64,000 bases of DNA. Source: Rhodoluna sp. KAS3. GTDB lineage: Bacteria; Actinomycetota; Actinomycetes; Actinomycetales; Microbacteriaceae. Below, piece after piece: positions 35,883 through 44,732 of this stretch; the first letter of the stretch is position 1; the number at the start of each line of letters is the position of its first letter. Under the pieces are notes generated by a model. That model had not been told where the DNA came from. It saw only the letters and a program-made list of their open reading frames with translations, and searched no databases. The stretch lies in assembly GCF_026000575.1 (NCBI RefSeq), contig NZ_AP026910.1, positions 1,274,022 to 1,338,021 on the forward strand, given 5' to 3'. The position numbers and the translations under genes were made by a program.

Positions 35883-36119
35883 TTAGATCTTCTCGCCACG
35901 AGCAAGAATCTCGGCTACAACAGCCTCGATACCGCGAACGTCAATTACCTTGATGCCGCGAGCGCTCACCTGAAGAGTTACGTTGCGCTTCATTGAAGGA
36001 ACGAAGTAAGTCTTCTTCTGGATGTTTGGGTTGAAGCGACGCTTGGTCTTGTTCTGGGCGTGCGAGACGTTGTGGCCAAACTGCGGCGCTTTCTCGGTGA
36101 CCTGGCAATAAGCTGCCAT
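35883..36119 (-). CDS. rpmB: Ribosomal protein L28, zinc-free type
   Basis: Start fixed at ATG 36119 ([32 protein letters not shown]) with AAGGAG 6 nt upstream. The 78-residue protein has the SHAxxKTKRRFxPN core and ends EILARGEKI like Escherichia L28. The zinc ribbon CxxC pairs of the zinc form are absent. It heads the L28-L33-S14 unit. I looked for a Zur box in the 190 nt upstream and found none, so its zinc response, if any, is not proved. Confidence 0.95.
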   Translation of the reverse strand: MAAYCQVTEKAPQFGHNVSHAQNKTKRRFNPNIQKKTYFVPSMKRNVTLQVSARGIKVIDVRGIEAVVAEILARGEKI

Positions 36120-36310
36120 TTCTTCTCCTTCAAGGGCAAGCCCTTCAGCACCGATTTGGGCTGGCCGGTAAAGGCAAAGGCTTGTGTACAAAAATTGTGG
36201 CTGCAACTAGAAGTTATCTAGGCAACTGCTCAAGTTTAGGCGAACCTGAACCCCTTAAGCAAGTCCCACGACTTAATTTCTAGGATTGACACGCCGTTAA
36301 CCGCAAAAAA
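36120..36310. other. Intergenic region between rpmB and zur
   Basis: It should hold the promoter of the L28-L33-S14 unit (minus strand). An AT-rich stretch near 36185-36240 is suitable, but no confident -35/-10 pair, Zur box or hairpin was found. Confidence 0.4.
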
Positions 36311-36739
36311 TTAGGCCTGGCAGTCTTTGCAGACACCAAAAATGTCGATTGTGTGGCTCGGATTTGTGAATCCGTGTTCGGTGGCTACTTGATCTGCCCA
36401 GGCTTCAACCCGGTGCGCTTCAATCTCAACGGTCAGCCCGCACTTGCGGCAAATCAGGTGGTGGTGGTGCTCGGTCGTGCAGGCGCGGTAAAGCACCTCT
36501 CCCTCTTTGCTCTGCAGAGAGTCAGCGTCTCCGTTGGCGGCAAGGTCTGCGAGCGCGCGGTAAACCGTGGCCAGGCCAATAGTCGATCCGTGATTCTTTA
36601 AAACCTGGTGCAACTGCTGAGCACTTACAAAACCAATTGCCTCGCCCAGTGCGTGACGAACGGCATCTTTTTGGGGCGTGTTCCGTTTGGCCGGCTTGCC
36701 CGGCGCGTTAGCGGCGTCAGCCGCTTCGATTTTTTTCAC
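36311..36739 (-). CDS. zur: Fur-family regulator, probable zinc uptake regulator Zur
   Basis: A 142-residue Fur-fold protein. The winged helix (RNTPQKDAVRHALGEAIGFVSAQQLHQVLKNHGSTIGLATVYRALADLAANGDADSL) is followed by the metal-sensing part HHHHLICRKCGLTVEIEAH and the second CxxC, FGVCKDCQ, which form the structural zinc site. It is last in the operon with znuB, overlapping it by 4 nt (ATGA), and a Zur-type box precedes znuA. These facts favour Zur over Fur. It should repress zinc uptake when zinc is ample. Confidence 0.88.
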   Translation of the reverse strand: MKKIEAADAANAPGKPAKRNTPQKDAVRHALGEAIGFVSAQQLHQVLKNHGSTIGLATVYRALADLAANGDADSLQSKEGEVLYRACTTEHHHHLICRKCGLTVEIEAHRVEAWADQVATEHGFTNPSHTIDIFGVCKDCQA

Positions 36740-37554
36740 TTTTTCACCCGCTCAATTACTCGAGCAACCGCATAAATCAAGAATGAGATCGTGGTCACAT
36801 ACGGGCTGATGGGCAGACCTGCGCCCAGCGCCAACAGAATTCCGCCAATCACGCTGGTGACAGCAAAAATCACTGAGAGCATCGGTGCCAAAACCGGCGA
36901 TGCCGTGAGCCTAAGTGCGGCGGCGGCTGGGGTGACCAGCAGGCTAAGCACCAACAGCGCACCAACCACCTGAACACTGGCGGCGACCGCCAGGCCAAGC
37001 AAAAGCATGAAGACCACCGATAGGGTTCTGGTTGGCACGCCTCGAGCGGCAGCGACATCTGGGTCAAGGCTGGCAAAGTTGAGCGGGCGCCAAACCAGCG
37101 CGAGGGTAATCAGAACCACTAGGCAGATGCCGGCCAGCCAAGCAAGCTGTGGGTCATCAACCGCAACGATCTGACCGGTGAGTAGACCAAATTTGTTGGC
37201 GGCTCGGCCCTCATAAAGTGCCAGTGCCAAGATACCCAGGCCAAGCCCGGCAGGCATTAGCACCGCAACGATTGAATTGCGCTCTTTGGCTTTGGCACCG
37301 AGTGCCCCGATGATTAGGGCCGCAGCTATCGAGCCAATCACGCTGCCAAAAACCACATTTACGCCAGCCAGTAGGGCAAAAGCTGCACCCGCAAAGCTGA
37401 GTTCGCTAATGCCGTGAACGGCAAAAGACATATCGCGGTTCATCACAAAGATTCCGATAAGCCCGCCAACCAGAGCCAGCAGAGCACCGGCAATTAGTGA
37501 GTTGGTGACCAGCGGCAGAAGCTGGCCGTAATCAGAGAAATCAAAAAGCACCAT
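36736..37554 (-). CDS. znuB: Zinc ABC transporter permease
   Basis: Start chosen at ATG 37554 (MVLFDFSDYGQLLPLV), which shares one base with the znuC stop in TAATG; an ATG 9 nt upstream is possible. The roughly 272-residue ABC-3 family permease has about eight helices. Family landmarks are MNRDMSFAVHGISELSFAGAAFALLAG (the cytoplasmic loop region contacting the ATPase), DPDVAAARGVPTRTL and VQVVGALLVLSLLVTPAAAALRL. It carries zinc (or manganese) inward with ZnuA and ZnuC. Confidence 0.92.
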   Translation of the reverse strand: MVLFDFSDYGQLLPLVTNSLIAGALLALVGGLIGIFVMNRDMSFAVHGISELSFAGAAFALLAGVNVVFGSVIGSIAAALIIGALGAKAKERNSIVAVLMPAGLGLGILALALYEGRAANKFGLLTGQIVAVDDPQLAWLAGICLVVLITLALVWRPLNFASLDPDVAAARGVPTRTLSVVFMLLLGLAVAASVQVVGALLVLSLLVTPAAAALRLTASPVLAPMLSVIFAVTSVIGGILLALGAGLPISPYVTTISFLIYAVARVIERVKK

Positions 37555-38363
37555 TAGTTCCACACCTCATCTGGGTGGTGGTCGTGATCCTGAGTGCCAA
37601 CCACAACAATGCGGCCCTGGTTGCGCAACACATCAACCGGAGTGCCATACAGCTCACTCAAAACCTCACTGGTCAAAACCTCATCAGGGGTACCGATGCG
37701 GAACTTGCCATTGGCCAGGTAAAGCACGCGATCAACCATCGACAAAATCGGGTTCACGTCGTGAGTCACAAATAGCACTGCCGAATCATGCTCGCGTCGT
37801 TCGCGGTCAAGCAGCTCGGCAATGGTTTTTTGCTGATGCAAATCCAATGCGCTCAGTGGCTCATCGGCCAAAATCAGGTCTGGCTCGCCAATCACGGCTT
37901 GGCCAACTCTTAGGCGCTGCAATTCTCCGCCAGATAGCTCGCCGATTGGCTTCTTGGCCAATTCATAGCCATCGATGCAACCCAGGATGTGCTCGACACG
38001 TGCCTTTGACTTGCGACTAGGCAGTGGAAGGCCGAAGCGGTGCCCGTCTAGACCCAAGCGCAAAACATCTCGAGCGCGAAGGGGAGTGCCAGCATCAAGA
38101 ACGCGGTGCTGCGGAATGTATCCGACCTGACGGTTGCCACGATGAATTGGCTTGCCATTGATTTTGATCGAGCCGGCCACGAGTGGCTCTTGGCCCAAGA
38201 TGGCCTTGAGCAGTGAGGTTTTGCCCGATCCGTTGGCACCAATTACCGCGATGAACTCCTGCGGCTTTACCTCGAGGGAAAGATTGCTCCACAGCGTGCG
38301 GGTTTGCCCCTGTTCACCCGGAACCTCAAAGGTTGCGTTCTGAATCTCTAGGACGGCGCTCAT
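37554..38363 (-). CDS. znuC: Zinc ABC transporter ATPase
   Basis: A 269-residue ABC ATPase with Walker A IGANGSGKTSLLKAIL, signature LSGGELQRL, Walker B DLILADEPLSALD and H-loop VLFVTHDVNPIL. The C-terminus ends with a His-rich tail (TQDHDHHPDEVWN), common in zinc transporters, perhaps a zinc sensor. It is coupled at both ends by TAATG overlaps with znuA and znuB. Confidence 0.93.
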   Translation of the reverse strand: MSAVLEIQNATFEVPGEQGQTRTLWSNLSLEVKPQEFIAVIGANGSGKTSLLKAILGQEPLVAGSIKINGKPIHRGNRQVGYIPQHRVLDAGTPLRARDVLRLGLDGHRFGLPLPSRKSKARVEHILGCIDGYELAKKPIGELSGGELQRLRVGQAVIGEPDLILADEPLSALDLHQQKTIAELLDRERREHDSAVLFVTHDVNPILSMVDRVLYLANGKFRIGTPDEVLTSEVLSELYGTPVDVLRNQGRIVVVGTQDHDHHPDEVWN

Positions 38364-39283
38364 TATTCGAGACCCACCTCAAGGGTGCGAAGGCAGCTGG
38401 TGACATATTCAAAGTAAGTCTTGTCATACTGCTCGTAGGTGTCTGGGTCCATCGACAAAATCTCGTAGAAACCTAGGGTCACCACATTTCCGGTCCATTC
38501 CGGGTAGTTCTCGGTGTGACCGCCAAACGGTGACAAAATCGCGCTGATCTTTCCGGCATCAATCAGCTGTTGAACTTCTTGCATTGCCAGCGGTGGAATG
38601 TCGCGTTCTTCTTCTACGGCCTCAGACATCTCGGTTGGGGTGGCGTCTACAAAACCGGTGTCTTCAAGCAGGTAAGAGACCAAGGCCTCAGTTTGAATCA
38701 CCTGGGCACCGTTGGCCTTTGCCTTCAGCTCTGCTTGGTCAGCCGCAAGGGCATCGATGTTGGAATTAAAAATCTCAAGATTTGCGGTCAGCTTTTCGGC
38801 CAGGTCTGGGTAGTCGGCCGCCACCTGGGCACTCAGGGCTGCGCCAAATTCGCGCACCCGGTCAATATCAAGCCAAACGTGCTCATTGCCGTCTTCGCGC
38901 GTGCCAACCACATCAACCGCGTTGATCAGGGTTGGTTTGTTATCGGCCGCAGCCACCAGGGTGGTCATAAAGTCGTCGTACCCGCCGCCATTCATCACCA
39001 CGATGTCTGCCTGGTTAATCACCAGCTGATCGCGGGCCGAAGCCTCAAACGAGTGTGGGTCGCGGTTGATGTTGTAAATCAGGGCGTGGGCAGTGGCCAC
39101 GTCTTTGCCCAGGGCCTCGACCGAAATGCTGGCCCAAACGTTGGTGCTGGCCACAATCCTGATCTCACCATTGCCGGCCGACCACTCTTTTGGCGCCTGC
39201 GCGCAACCGCTAAGACCCAGTGCAATGGCAATTAGCGCGACCACTGACAATGCGGCCACGGCCTTGACAATCAAGTTCTTCAT
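38363..39283 (-). CDS. znuA: Zinc ABC transporter substrate-binding lipoprotein
   Basis: A 306-residue cluster A-I metal-binding protein. The signal peptide ends in the lipobox GLSGC (Cys near residue 27). Candidate zinc ligands are His in NRDPHSFEASARD, His in GNEHVWLDIDRV, and His/Asp near the C-terminus (SPFGGHTENYP). The usual long His-rich loop is short or absent, compatible with either Zn or Mn. It is first in the znuA-znuC-znuB-zur operon and is preceded by a Zur box. Confidence 0.9.
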   Translation of the reverse strand: MKNLIVKAVAALSVVALIAIALGLSGCAQAPKEWSAGNGEIRIVASTNVWASISVEALGKDVATAHALIYNINRDPHSFEASARDQLVINQADIVVMNGGGYDDFMTTLVAAADNKPTLINAVDVVGTREDGNEHVWLDIDRVREFGAALSAQVAADYPDLAEKLTANLEIFNSNIDALAADQAELKAKANGAQVIQTEALVSYLLEDTGFVDATPTEMSEAVEEERDIPPLAMQEVQQLIDAGKISAILSPFGGHTENYPEWTGNVVTLGFYEILSMDPDTYEQYDKTYFEYVTSCLRTLEVGLE

Positions 39284-39300
39284 TGCTCAAGGCTAAGGCT

Positions 39301-39321
39301 TATTGATAATGATTGTCAATA
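39301..39321. promoter_or_regulatory. Zur box upstream of znuA
   Basis: TATTGATAATGATTGTCAATA is a near-perfect inverted repeat whose core TGATAATGATTGTCA closely matches the actinobacterial Zur consensus TGAAAATGATTTTCA as I recall it. It begins 18 nt upstream of the znuA start, placed to block its promoter. Confidence 0.85.
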
Positions 39322-39361
39322 CCAGCAGGCTTGGCCCGCTGATTATGAGGCTTGGCTGAAG

Positions 39362-40750
39362 CTAGTCGAGCAGCAGCGCTGGCTCTTCGATGACCGAAGC
39401 TACGTCTTGAACAAAGCGCGAGGCAACGTCACCGTCTACAACTCGGTGGTCAAAAGTCGCACCGATAGTGGTTACCTGACGAACCTGAATCTCGTTGTTG
39501 ACCACCCAAGGCTTTGGTCGAATCGAGCCAAGGGCAACAATTCCAACTTCACCTGGGTTCAAAATCGGGGTTCCGGTGTCAACACCAAATACACCGATGT
39601 TGGTGATGGTGATGGTTCCGTCTTTCATGTCAGCCGGGGTGGTCTTGCCCTCGCGAGCAACCGCGGCCAAGTTTTCAATTGCCTTGGCCAGCTCAAGCAT
39701 CGACATCTTGTCGGCGTCTTTGATGTTCGGCACGATCAAACCGCGCGGGGTTGCCGCAGCGATTCCAAAGTTCACAAAGTTGTGCACGATGATTTCTTCA
39801 TCGGTCCAGGTCGAGTTGACCATTGGGTTGCGACGAACTGCCCAAATCATGGCCTTGGCCATAATCAAAAGTGGGGTCACCTTGACACCGGCAAAATCGG
39901 TCGAAGCCTTCAAGCGCTTGACGTACTCCATGGTGCGGGTGGCGTCTACGTCTACAAAAATGCTCACGTGCGGTGCGGTGAATGCTGACGACACCATCGC
40001 GGTGGCAATTGCCTTGCGAACACCCTTGACCGGAATACGCTCTTCGCGGGCGCTCGGTGCCTCTGGGGTTGAAAGGTTTCTAAACACCGATGCCTGCTGC
40101 GCGCCACCGAGGACGTCTTCGCGGGTGACCTCGCCGGCAAAACCGGTTGGGGTTACTGACGTGATGTCAACGCCTAGGTCCTTGGCCAACTTACGAATTG
40201 GTGGCTTAGCAATTACCTTGTCTTCGGCGGTGATGGCCGCAACGTTGATCAAAGTGGTGTCTGGGTTTGGAATCAATGGCAGCGACGCGCTTGCTGCTGC
40301 AACGCTGGCGGCGGCCGGTACCACTGGTCCGCGGCGGCGCGAGGCTGCGTGGCCGGATGCACCGTAACCAACTAGGTTTGGCTGCTTTTCTTCTTTGGCA
40401 ACAGCCGCGGCAGCATCGGCAATAACTTCGTGAGCGGCAACCGCGGCTGCGGCATCAACAATTGGAATCGCGCTGGTGTTAGTGCTGACTGTGCCAACAG
40501 CACCGTCGGCAACGGTAGCCGAGATGATTGGCTTGCCCACCTCTACGGTGTCGCCCTCGGCAGCAAAAAGTTCGGCAACTACGCCGGCAAACGGGCAAGG
40601 CAACTCAACCAAGCTCTTGGCGGTTTCAATCTCAACGATTACCTGGTTTACGGCCACGGTGTCGCCCGGCTTGACCTTCCAAGACACAATTTCGGCCTCG
40701 GTCAAACCTTCGCCAACATCTGGCAGGTTAAAGAACGCTAGTTGAGTCAT
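39362..40750 (-). CDS. 2-oxoacid dehydrogenase E2 (dihydrolipoamide acyltransferase)
   Basis: A 462-residue E2. The N-terminal lipoyl domain has the lipoylated Lys45 in [11 protein letters not shown]. An Ala/Pro-rich linker follows, then a peripheral-subunit-binding domain ([21 protein letters not shown], about 184-205) and the catalytic domain with [12 protein letters not shown] and [12 protein letters not shown] near the end (His and Asp of the acyltransferase). There is one lipoyl domain. It forms the core of the complex with E1 genes immediately upstream. No E3 (lpd) lies nearby. Confidence 0.93.
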   Translation of the reverse strand: MTQLAFFNLPDVGEGLTEAEIVSWKVKPGDTVAVNQVIVEIETAKSLVELPCPFAGVVAELFAAEGDTVEVGKPIISATVADGAVGTVSTNTSAIPIVDAAAAVAAHEVIADAAAAVAKEEKQPNLVGYGASGHAASRRRGPVVPAAASVAAASASLPLIPNPDTTLINVAAITAEDKVIAKPPIRKLAKDLGVDITSVTPTGFAGEVTREDVLGGAQQASVFRNLSTPEAPSAREERIPVKGVRKAIATAMVSSAFTAPHVSIFVDVDATRTMEYVKRLKASTDFAGVKVTPLLIMAKAMIWAVRRNPMVNSTWTDEEIIVHNFVNFGIAAATPRGLIVPNIKDADKMSMLELAKAIENLAAVAREGKTTPADMKDGTITITNIGVFGVDTGTPILNPGEVGIVALGSIRPKPWVVNNEIQVRQVTTIGATFDHRVVDGDVASRFVQDVASVIEEPALLLD

Positions 40751-40768
40751 TTCTATCCTTTGCCGAAC

Positions 40769-41752
40769 CTAGTAGGCCAAAACGCGGTCAACCGCTTCAA
40801 GAATGCGGTCGGCGTCTGGCAAGAATTTTTCTTCGAGCTTTGCCGATGGGTAAGGAACATCGAATCCGCCCACTCGGATAACAGGTGCCTCGAGGTGATA
40901 GAACGCTAGCTCGGCCACGCGCGCTGCCACCTCTGAGCTGATCGAGACAAAAGTGCTGGCTTCATGAGCAACCACCAGGCGTCCGGTCTTTTTGACCGAC
41001 TCGATGATGGTGGCAAAGTCGATTGGTGACATCGAACGCATGTCGATTACCTCAAGGCTGGTGCCCTCGCTGGCAGCAATTTCAGCTGCCTGAAGCGCAA
41101 CGGCAACCATGGGGCCGTAGGCAGCAACGGTCACCTGTGATCCAGGCCGCAAAACCTTGGCGGTGTGCATGCCGGCCGGAGGTTCATCGAGGTTGACCTG
41201 GCCCTTTTGCCAATAGCGGCGCTTTGGCTCAAAGAACAGCACTGGGTCGTTGCTCTTGATGGCCTGCTGAATCATCCAGTAGGCATCGTTTGGGTTGCTT
41301 GGGCTGATTACCCGAAGGCCTGCGGTGTGAGCAAAATACGCCTCTGGGCTTTCAGAGTGGTGTTCAACCGCACCGATGCCGCCACCGAATGGCACACGAA
41401 TAACCACCGGCATGGTCGTGAAACCCTCCGAACGGTTCTGCATTTTTGCCAACTGCGATGTGATCTGGTTGAAAGCCGGAAAAATAAAGCCGTCAAACTG
41501 AATCTCGGCTACCGGAGAGTAGCCGCGCATCGCCAAACCGATAGCGGTTCCGATGATTCCGGACTCAGCAATCGGCGAGTTGAAAATACGGCTTGGGCCA
41601 AACTCGTCAAGAATTCCCTCGGTCACGCGGAACACGCCACCTAGCTGAGCTACGTCCTCGCCAAAAACCAAAACCTTTGGGTTGTCGGCCATAGCTTTGC
41701 GAATACCGGCGTTGATTGCCTTGGCAATCGACATTTCTACGAAGTTAGTCAT
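40769..41752 (-). CDS. 2-oxoacid dehydrogenase E1 beta subunit
   Basis: A 327-residue transketolase-like subunit with MSIAKAINAGIRKAMADNPKVLVFGEDVAQLGGVFRVTEGI, the YSPVAEIQFDGFIFPAFNQI segment and a C-terminal transketolase domain (VIDMRSMSPIDFATIIESV). It completes the thiamine-diphosphate active site with the alpha subunit. The start overlaps the alpha-subunit stop by one base (TAATG), so 1:1 synthesis is likely. The set resembles branched-chain or pyruvate dehydrogenase; it cannot be separated from sequence alone. Confidence 0.93.
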   Translation of the reverse strand: MTNFVEMSIAKAINAGIRKAMADNPKVLVFGEDVAQLGGVFRVTEGILDEFGPSRIFNSPIAESGIIGTAIGLAMRGYSPVAEIQFDGFIFPAFNQITSQLAKMQNRSEGFTTMPVVIRVPFGGGIGAVEHHSESPEAYFAHTAGLRVISPSNPNDAYWMIQQAIKSNDPVLFFEPKRRYWQKGQVNLDEPPAGMHTAKVLRPGSQVTVAAYGPMVAVALQAAEIAASEGTSLEVIDMRSMSPIDFATIIESVKKTGRLVVAHEASTFVSISSEVAARVAELAFYHLEAPVIRVGGFDVPYPSAKLEEKFLPDADRILEAVDRVLAY

Positions 41753-42882
41753 TAGTTGGCACCGCCCTGACCGAACGAAGCCTCGTAAGCCTCAAGCCAA
41801 GCAAGCTGCTCCTCGATAAGCGGGTGGCTCTCGCTGTAAACGTGCTTGAACATGTTCTCGATTGGTGGCTCACCTAGGGCAAAGGTCTTTTCGCGAATCT
41901 CTGCCGAGAGCGCCTCGCCAGCAGCCTCGCATTCATTGAAGAAATCATCACCGATACCCTGGCGGCGCAAGAACTTCTCGAATCGAGCCAGTGGGTCGCG
42001 GGCCTTCCAGTACTCCACCTCATCAGATGAACGGTACTTAGTTGGGTCGTCTGAAGTTGTGTGAGCACCGATGCGGTAGGTGAGTGCCTCAATCATGAAT
42101 GGACCAGCACCGTTGCGTGCGTCATCCATGTGCTTCTTGGTTACCGCGTAGCTGGCCAAAACGTCGTTGCCGTCGATGCGGACGCCAGGCACGCCAAAGC
42201 CCATACCGCGCTGGTAAAGCGGAACAGTGGTCTGCGAGTCAACCGGGCTTGAGATTGCCCACTGGTTGTTCTGGCAGAAAAACACCATCGGAGCCTGGGT
42301 GGTTGCAGCAAATAGGAATGACTCCGAAACATCACCTTCGGCGGTCGCTCCGTCTCCGAAGTAAGAAATAACTGCCAAGTCTTCATCGCGGTTGCCGGTG
42401 CCGACTTTGCCGTCAAACTTCACGCCCATTGCGTAGCCGGTGGCGTGCAGCACCTGGGTGCCCAAAACAATTGCGTAAAGGTGGAACCGGGTCTCATCTG
42501 GGTTCCAACCGCCGTGGTTAACACCGCGAAGCATTTTGAGAATTGCCATTAGGTCAATGCCGTGGGTAATTGCCACACCGTGCTCGCGATAGCTAGGGAA
42601 GATGTGGTCGTTGTGGCCAACGCCGTAGCCCGAGCCAATCTGCGCAGCCTCTTGGCCAATTGCAGGAATCCAGAGACCTAGCTGTCCTTGACGCTGAAGA
42701 GCAGTTGCCTCATTGTCGAAGCGACGCATCCGTGCCATGTCGCGATAAAACTTTAGAAAGTCAGCCTCGCCGAGCTGATCGATGTATTTGCCGTATTCCG
42801 CGTATTGGGCAGGCACGCCGTACTGTCCGTCTGGTGAAAGAAGTTGCACCATCGGTACGTTCGAAGCATCTTGATAAGTCAT
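41752..42882 (-). CDS. 2-oxoacid dehydrogenase E1 alpha subunit
   Basis: A 376-residue subunit whose thiamine-diphosphate motif begins GDGATAEGDVSESFLFAA and ends with the NNQWAIS Asn. It also has PSYREHGVAITHGID and the phosphorylation-loop region YRIGAHTTSDDPTKYRS. It decarboxylates a 2-oxoacid and reduces the E2 lipoamide. It is first of the leftward three-gene operon E1-alpha, E1-beta, E2. The acetyl versus branched-chain substrate is open; actinobacterial E1-alpha/beta types are often bkd-like. Confidence 0.93.
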   Translation of the reverse strand: MTYQDASNVPMVQLLSPDGQYGVPAQYAEYGKYIDQLGEADFLKFYRDMARMRRFDNEATALQRQGQLGLWIPAIGQEAAQIGSGYGVGHNDHIFPSYREHGVAITHGIDLMAILKMLRGVNHGGWNPDETRFHLYAIVLGTQVLHATGYAMGVKFDGKVGTGNRDEDLAVISYFGDGATAEGDVSESFLFAATTQAPMVFFCQNNQWAISSPVDSQTTVPLYQRGMGFGVPGVRIDGNDVLASYAVTKKHMDDARNGAGPFMIEALTYRIGAHTTSDDPTKYRSSDEVEYWKARDPLARFEKFLRRQGIGDDFFNECEAAGEALSAEIREKTFALGEPPIENMFKHVYSESHPLIEEQLAWLEAYEASFGQGGAN

Positions 42883-42920
42883 CTCGTCTAATTTACTTCT
42901 TTGAGTGGCACAATCTAGTC

Positions 42921-43346
42921 ATGATTCGTTTTCTAGTTGGAACCGTTATTAATGCCATTGCCCTCTGGGTAGTGACCCTTTGCATCCCGGCAATCAAGCT
43001 GAACCCCTATGGTGGCACCGATTTTTGGGCTATCGCGGGGTCATTCCTCCTTGTCGGAGCGGTTTTTGGCCTGGTCAGCGCCATCGTTGCACCGGTGATA
43101 AAAGTTCTGGCTCTCCCGCTCTACATCCTTACTTTTGGCCTAATTTCGTTTTTGATCAACGGTGCGCTGCTGCTTTTTGTGGCTTGGTTGTCACAGCTAT
43201 TCGGCGATGACGTCTTGACGATTTACGGTTTCTCTTCTGATGGCTTGACTATCGACTCGCTCGGCTGGGCCATCCTTGGCTCGATCGTGATGAGCATTGC
43301 CTCGTTCTTTGGTCGGGCAGTCTTCAAGGCGCTAAAACTGCTCTAG
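42921..43346 (+). CDS. Phage holin family 4/DUF360-like membrane protein
   Basis: Start at ATG 42921 (MIRFLVGTVINAIALWVVT), since the frame farther up lies within the divergent E1-alpha gene. 141 residues with four hydrophobic segments; the GLVSAIVAPVIKVLALPLYILTFGLISFLINGALLLF run matches the bacterial 'phage holin family 4' (DUF360) pattern. These are host membrane proteins with unknown function, not prophage evidence. No phage genes are near. Confidence 0.8.
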   Translation: MIRFLVGTVINAIALWVVTLCIPAIKLNPYGGTDFWAIAGSFLLVGAVFGLVSAIVAPVIKVLALPLYILTFGLISFLINGALLLFVAWLSQLFGDDVLTIYGFSSDGLTIDSLGWAILGSIVMSIASFFGRAVFKALKLL

Positions 43347-43365
43347 GCAAAGCCTCTGTCTGGGC

Positions 43366-44496
43366 TCACCTCGAAATCCTGTAATTCGTGGCCTGCCCTT
43401 GGCCGCTGGCAAAATCGGTGATTAATGCACGGATGCGGGCTAGCCCGGCATCAGTGCTTTGGTCGGCAAGCAGTGCGGTGCCCCGATAGGTACTGAGTTC
43501 GTGAGCCTGCAGCACAGCCGGTTTTGAATTGCTGCTGCTCACCGGTGCCTCGCGTTCAACCGTTACCCAGTCTTTGCCCAGCGCATTTTGCGCGAGGTCT
43601 AATTTTGGAACCAAATCGTTGGTGTGCTGCAGCGAGATGGTTGGCACCCTGATGTCCTGGTTCAGCTGACTTATCGGTGATCCGATGGTTACCAAACCCG
43701 CAACTTTGTAATTTTGGGGCTGGCTAGCGAGGTTTGCCGCCACCATGCCGCCCTGCGAGTGACCGACTAGCAGCACCCGGTCCCGCTTGGTTACACCCGC
43801 GTTGACGATTGCCCTCTGGACCGCGGCTTCACTGGATGCCTTTGAAGGCCCAGCCATGGCTTGCAGGTTTGAGGTTAGGTCGAGCGGGTTTTTGCCGGCG
43901 ATGGGCAACCAGGCTTGGGTGCCCGGAATGTAGACAATGTAGCGGTCCCCCGCCGGATAATTGCCGGGCGAGCTCCAGTTGCCGGCTGTGCCCGGCCCCC
44001 TAGCGCCGAAGGCGCTCGAATATTTTTCAATTCTGACCATTGGTTCGCCGGCCGAGGCTGTTCGTTCCAATCTGGTGAGTAGAGCCGCCAAACTGGTGGC
44101 CGACTGCACCGGTGTTGCCAAACCTGTTGGTTCAACTTTGATTTGGGAATCTCGATACGGGGCCCACTGCCCCGAAGTGGCCGCCAATACACCGGCAATT
44201 GCCGGAATAGCGGCAAAATCTAGGCTTTCAAAAGTTGAGGCAGTTTGAACCTCGCCGTCAAAATACTGCTGCGCAGCTACAGCACAGGCCTGATGCAAAA
44301 ACTCCAAACGCTCCAGAACCGGACCAATCTCAAGTGCCAAACCAATCCGCTTGAGTGGCAATTGGAAAAAATCGGGCAGCTCAAGTTGCTGCTGCAGCAA
44401 AGAATATGCCGAGCCCAGGCAGGCCTGAACCCGCTCTATCTCGAGCAGGGTGGCAATAATTTGTGGTTCGCCGCCGAAGGCGGTTACATCGCCCAC
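43366..44496 (-). CDS. Alpha/beta hydrolase with helical N-terminal region
   Basis: GTG start at 44496. The 376-residue protein has a helical first third (LEIERVQACLGSAYSLLQQQLELPDF) without a signal peptide, then a hydrolase core: YIVYIPGTQAW, nucleophile elbow VGHSQGGMVAANLA, a candidate Asp in HTNDLVPKLD and a candidate His in QAHELSTYRG. This is a lipase/PGAP1-like arrangement. It is preceded, with a 13-nt overlap, by a small ORF with a WxG-type motif. Actinobacterial WXG100-linked hydrolases (DUF1023-type) suggest a possible secretion or surface role; this is inference. Confidence 0.65.
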   Translation of the reverse strand: MGDVTAFGGEPQIIATLLEIERVQACLGSAYSLLQQQLELPDFFQLPLKRIGLALEIGPVLERLEFLHQACAVAAQQYFDGEVQTASTFESLDFAAIPAIAGVLAATSGQWAPYRDSQIKVEPTGLATPVQSATSLAALLTRLERTASAGEPMVRIEKYSSAFGARGPGTAGNWSSPGNYPAGDRYIVYIPGTQAWLPIAGKNPLDLTSNLQAMAGPSKASSEAAVQRAIVNAGVTKRDRVLLVGHSQGGMVAANLASQPQNYKVAGLVTIGSPISQLNQDIRVPTISLQHTNDLVPKLDLAQNALGKDWVTVEREAPVSSSNSKPAVLQAHELSTYRGTALLADQSTDAGLARIRALITDFASGQGQATNYRISR

Positions 44497-44702
44497 GAAC
44501 TTAACCGAGATCGAATTGAAAGCAGGTCTAGAGCCAATCTCTCGACGGAACCCGCCAGTGCCGTCGCGGCACTACCTCGCCAAAGCAGAGGGTTTGGAGC
44601 AGCGAAATTTATCTGGGTAAGAACAGCGAGTAGGGCCTGGTCAATCGAATCCATCGGTCCAGCATCTGCGAATAGTCGAATCAAAGGGCTGAAAGCCCCC
44701 AA
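44484..44702 (-). CDS. Small WXG-like protein (start uncertain)
   Basis: A short open frame overlapping the hydrolase start by 13 nt. From the TTG at 44702 it is 72 residues, from ATG 44654 it is 56. It contains PLLWRGSAATALAGSVERLALDLLSIRSRL, a Trp-x-Gly turn followed by a helix, as in WXG100-type secreted proteins, although shorter than the usual 100. No Shine-Dalgarno is clear at either start. Coupling to a hydrolase gene supports it as real, but a by-chance ORF remains possible. Confidence 0.45.
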   Translation of the reverse strand: MGAFSPLIRLFADAGPMDSIDQALLAVLTQINFAAPNPLLWRGSAATALAGSVERLALDLLSIRSRLSSWAM

Positions 44703-44732
44703 ACTGTGCAGAACTTACGGCAATATAGACAG

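Noticed and set aside
38570..39235. A 221-codon frame on the plus strand
   Set aside because: It is the antisense shadow of znuA, which has a lipobox, metal-ligand pattern and operon context.
39495..40367. A 290-codon plus-strand frame
   Set aside because: Antisense of the E2 gene, whose lipoyl and catalytic motifs are clear; the shadow has no recognisable domain.
42921..43346. Prophage because of the holin-family name
   Set aside because: DUF360-type proteins are ordinary chromosomal membrane proteins and no phage genes surround it.
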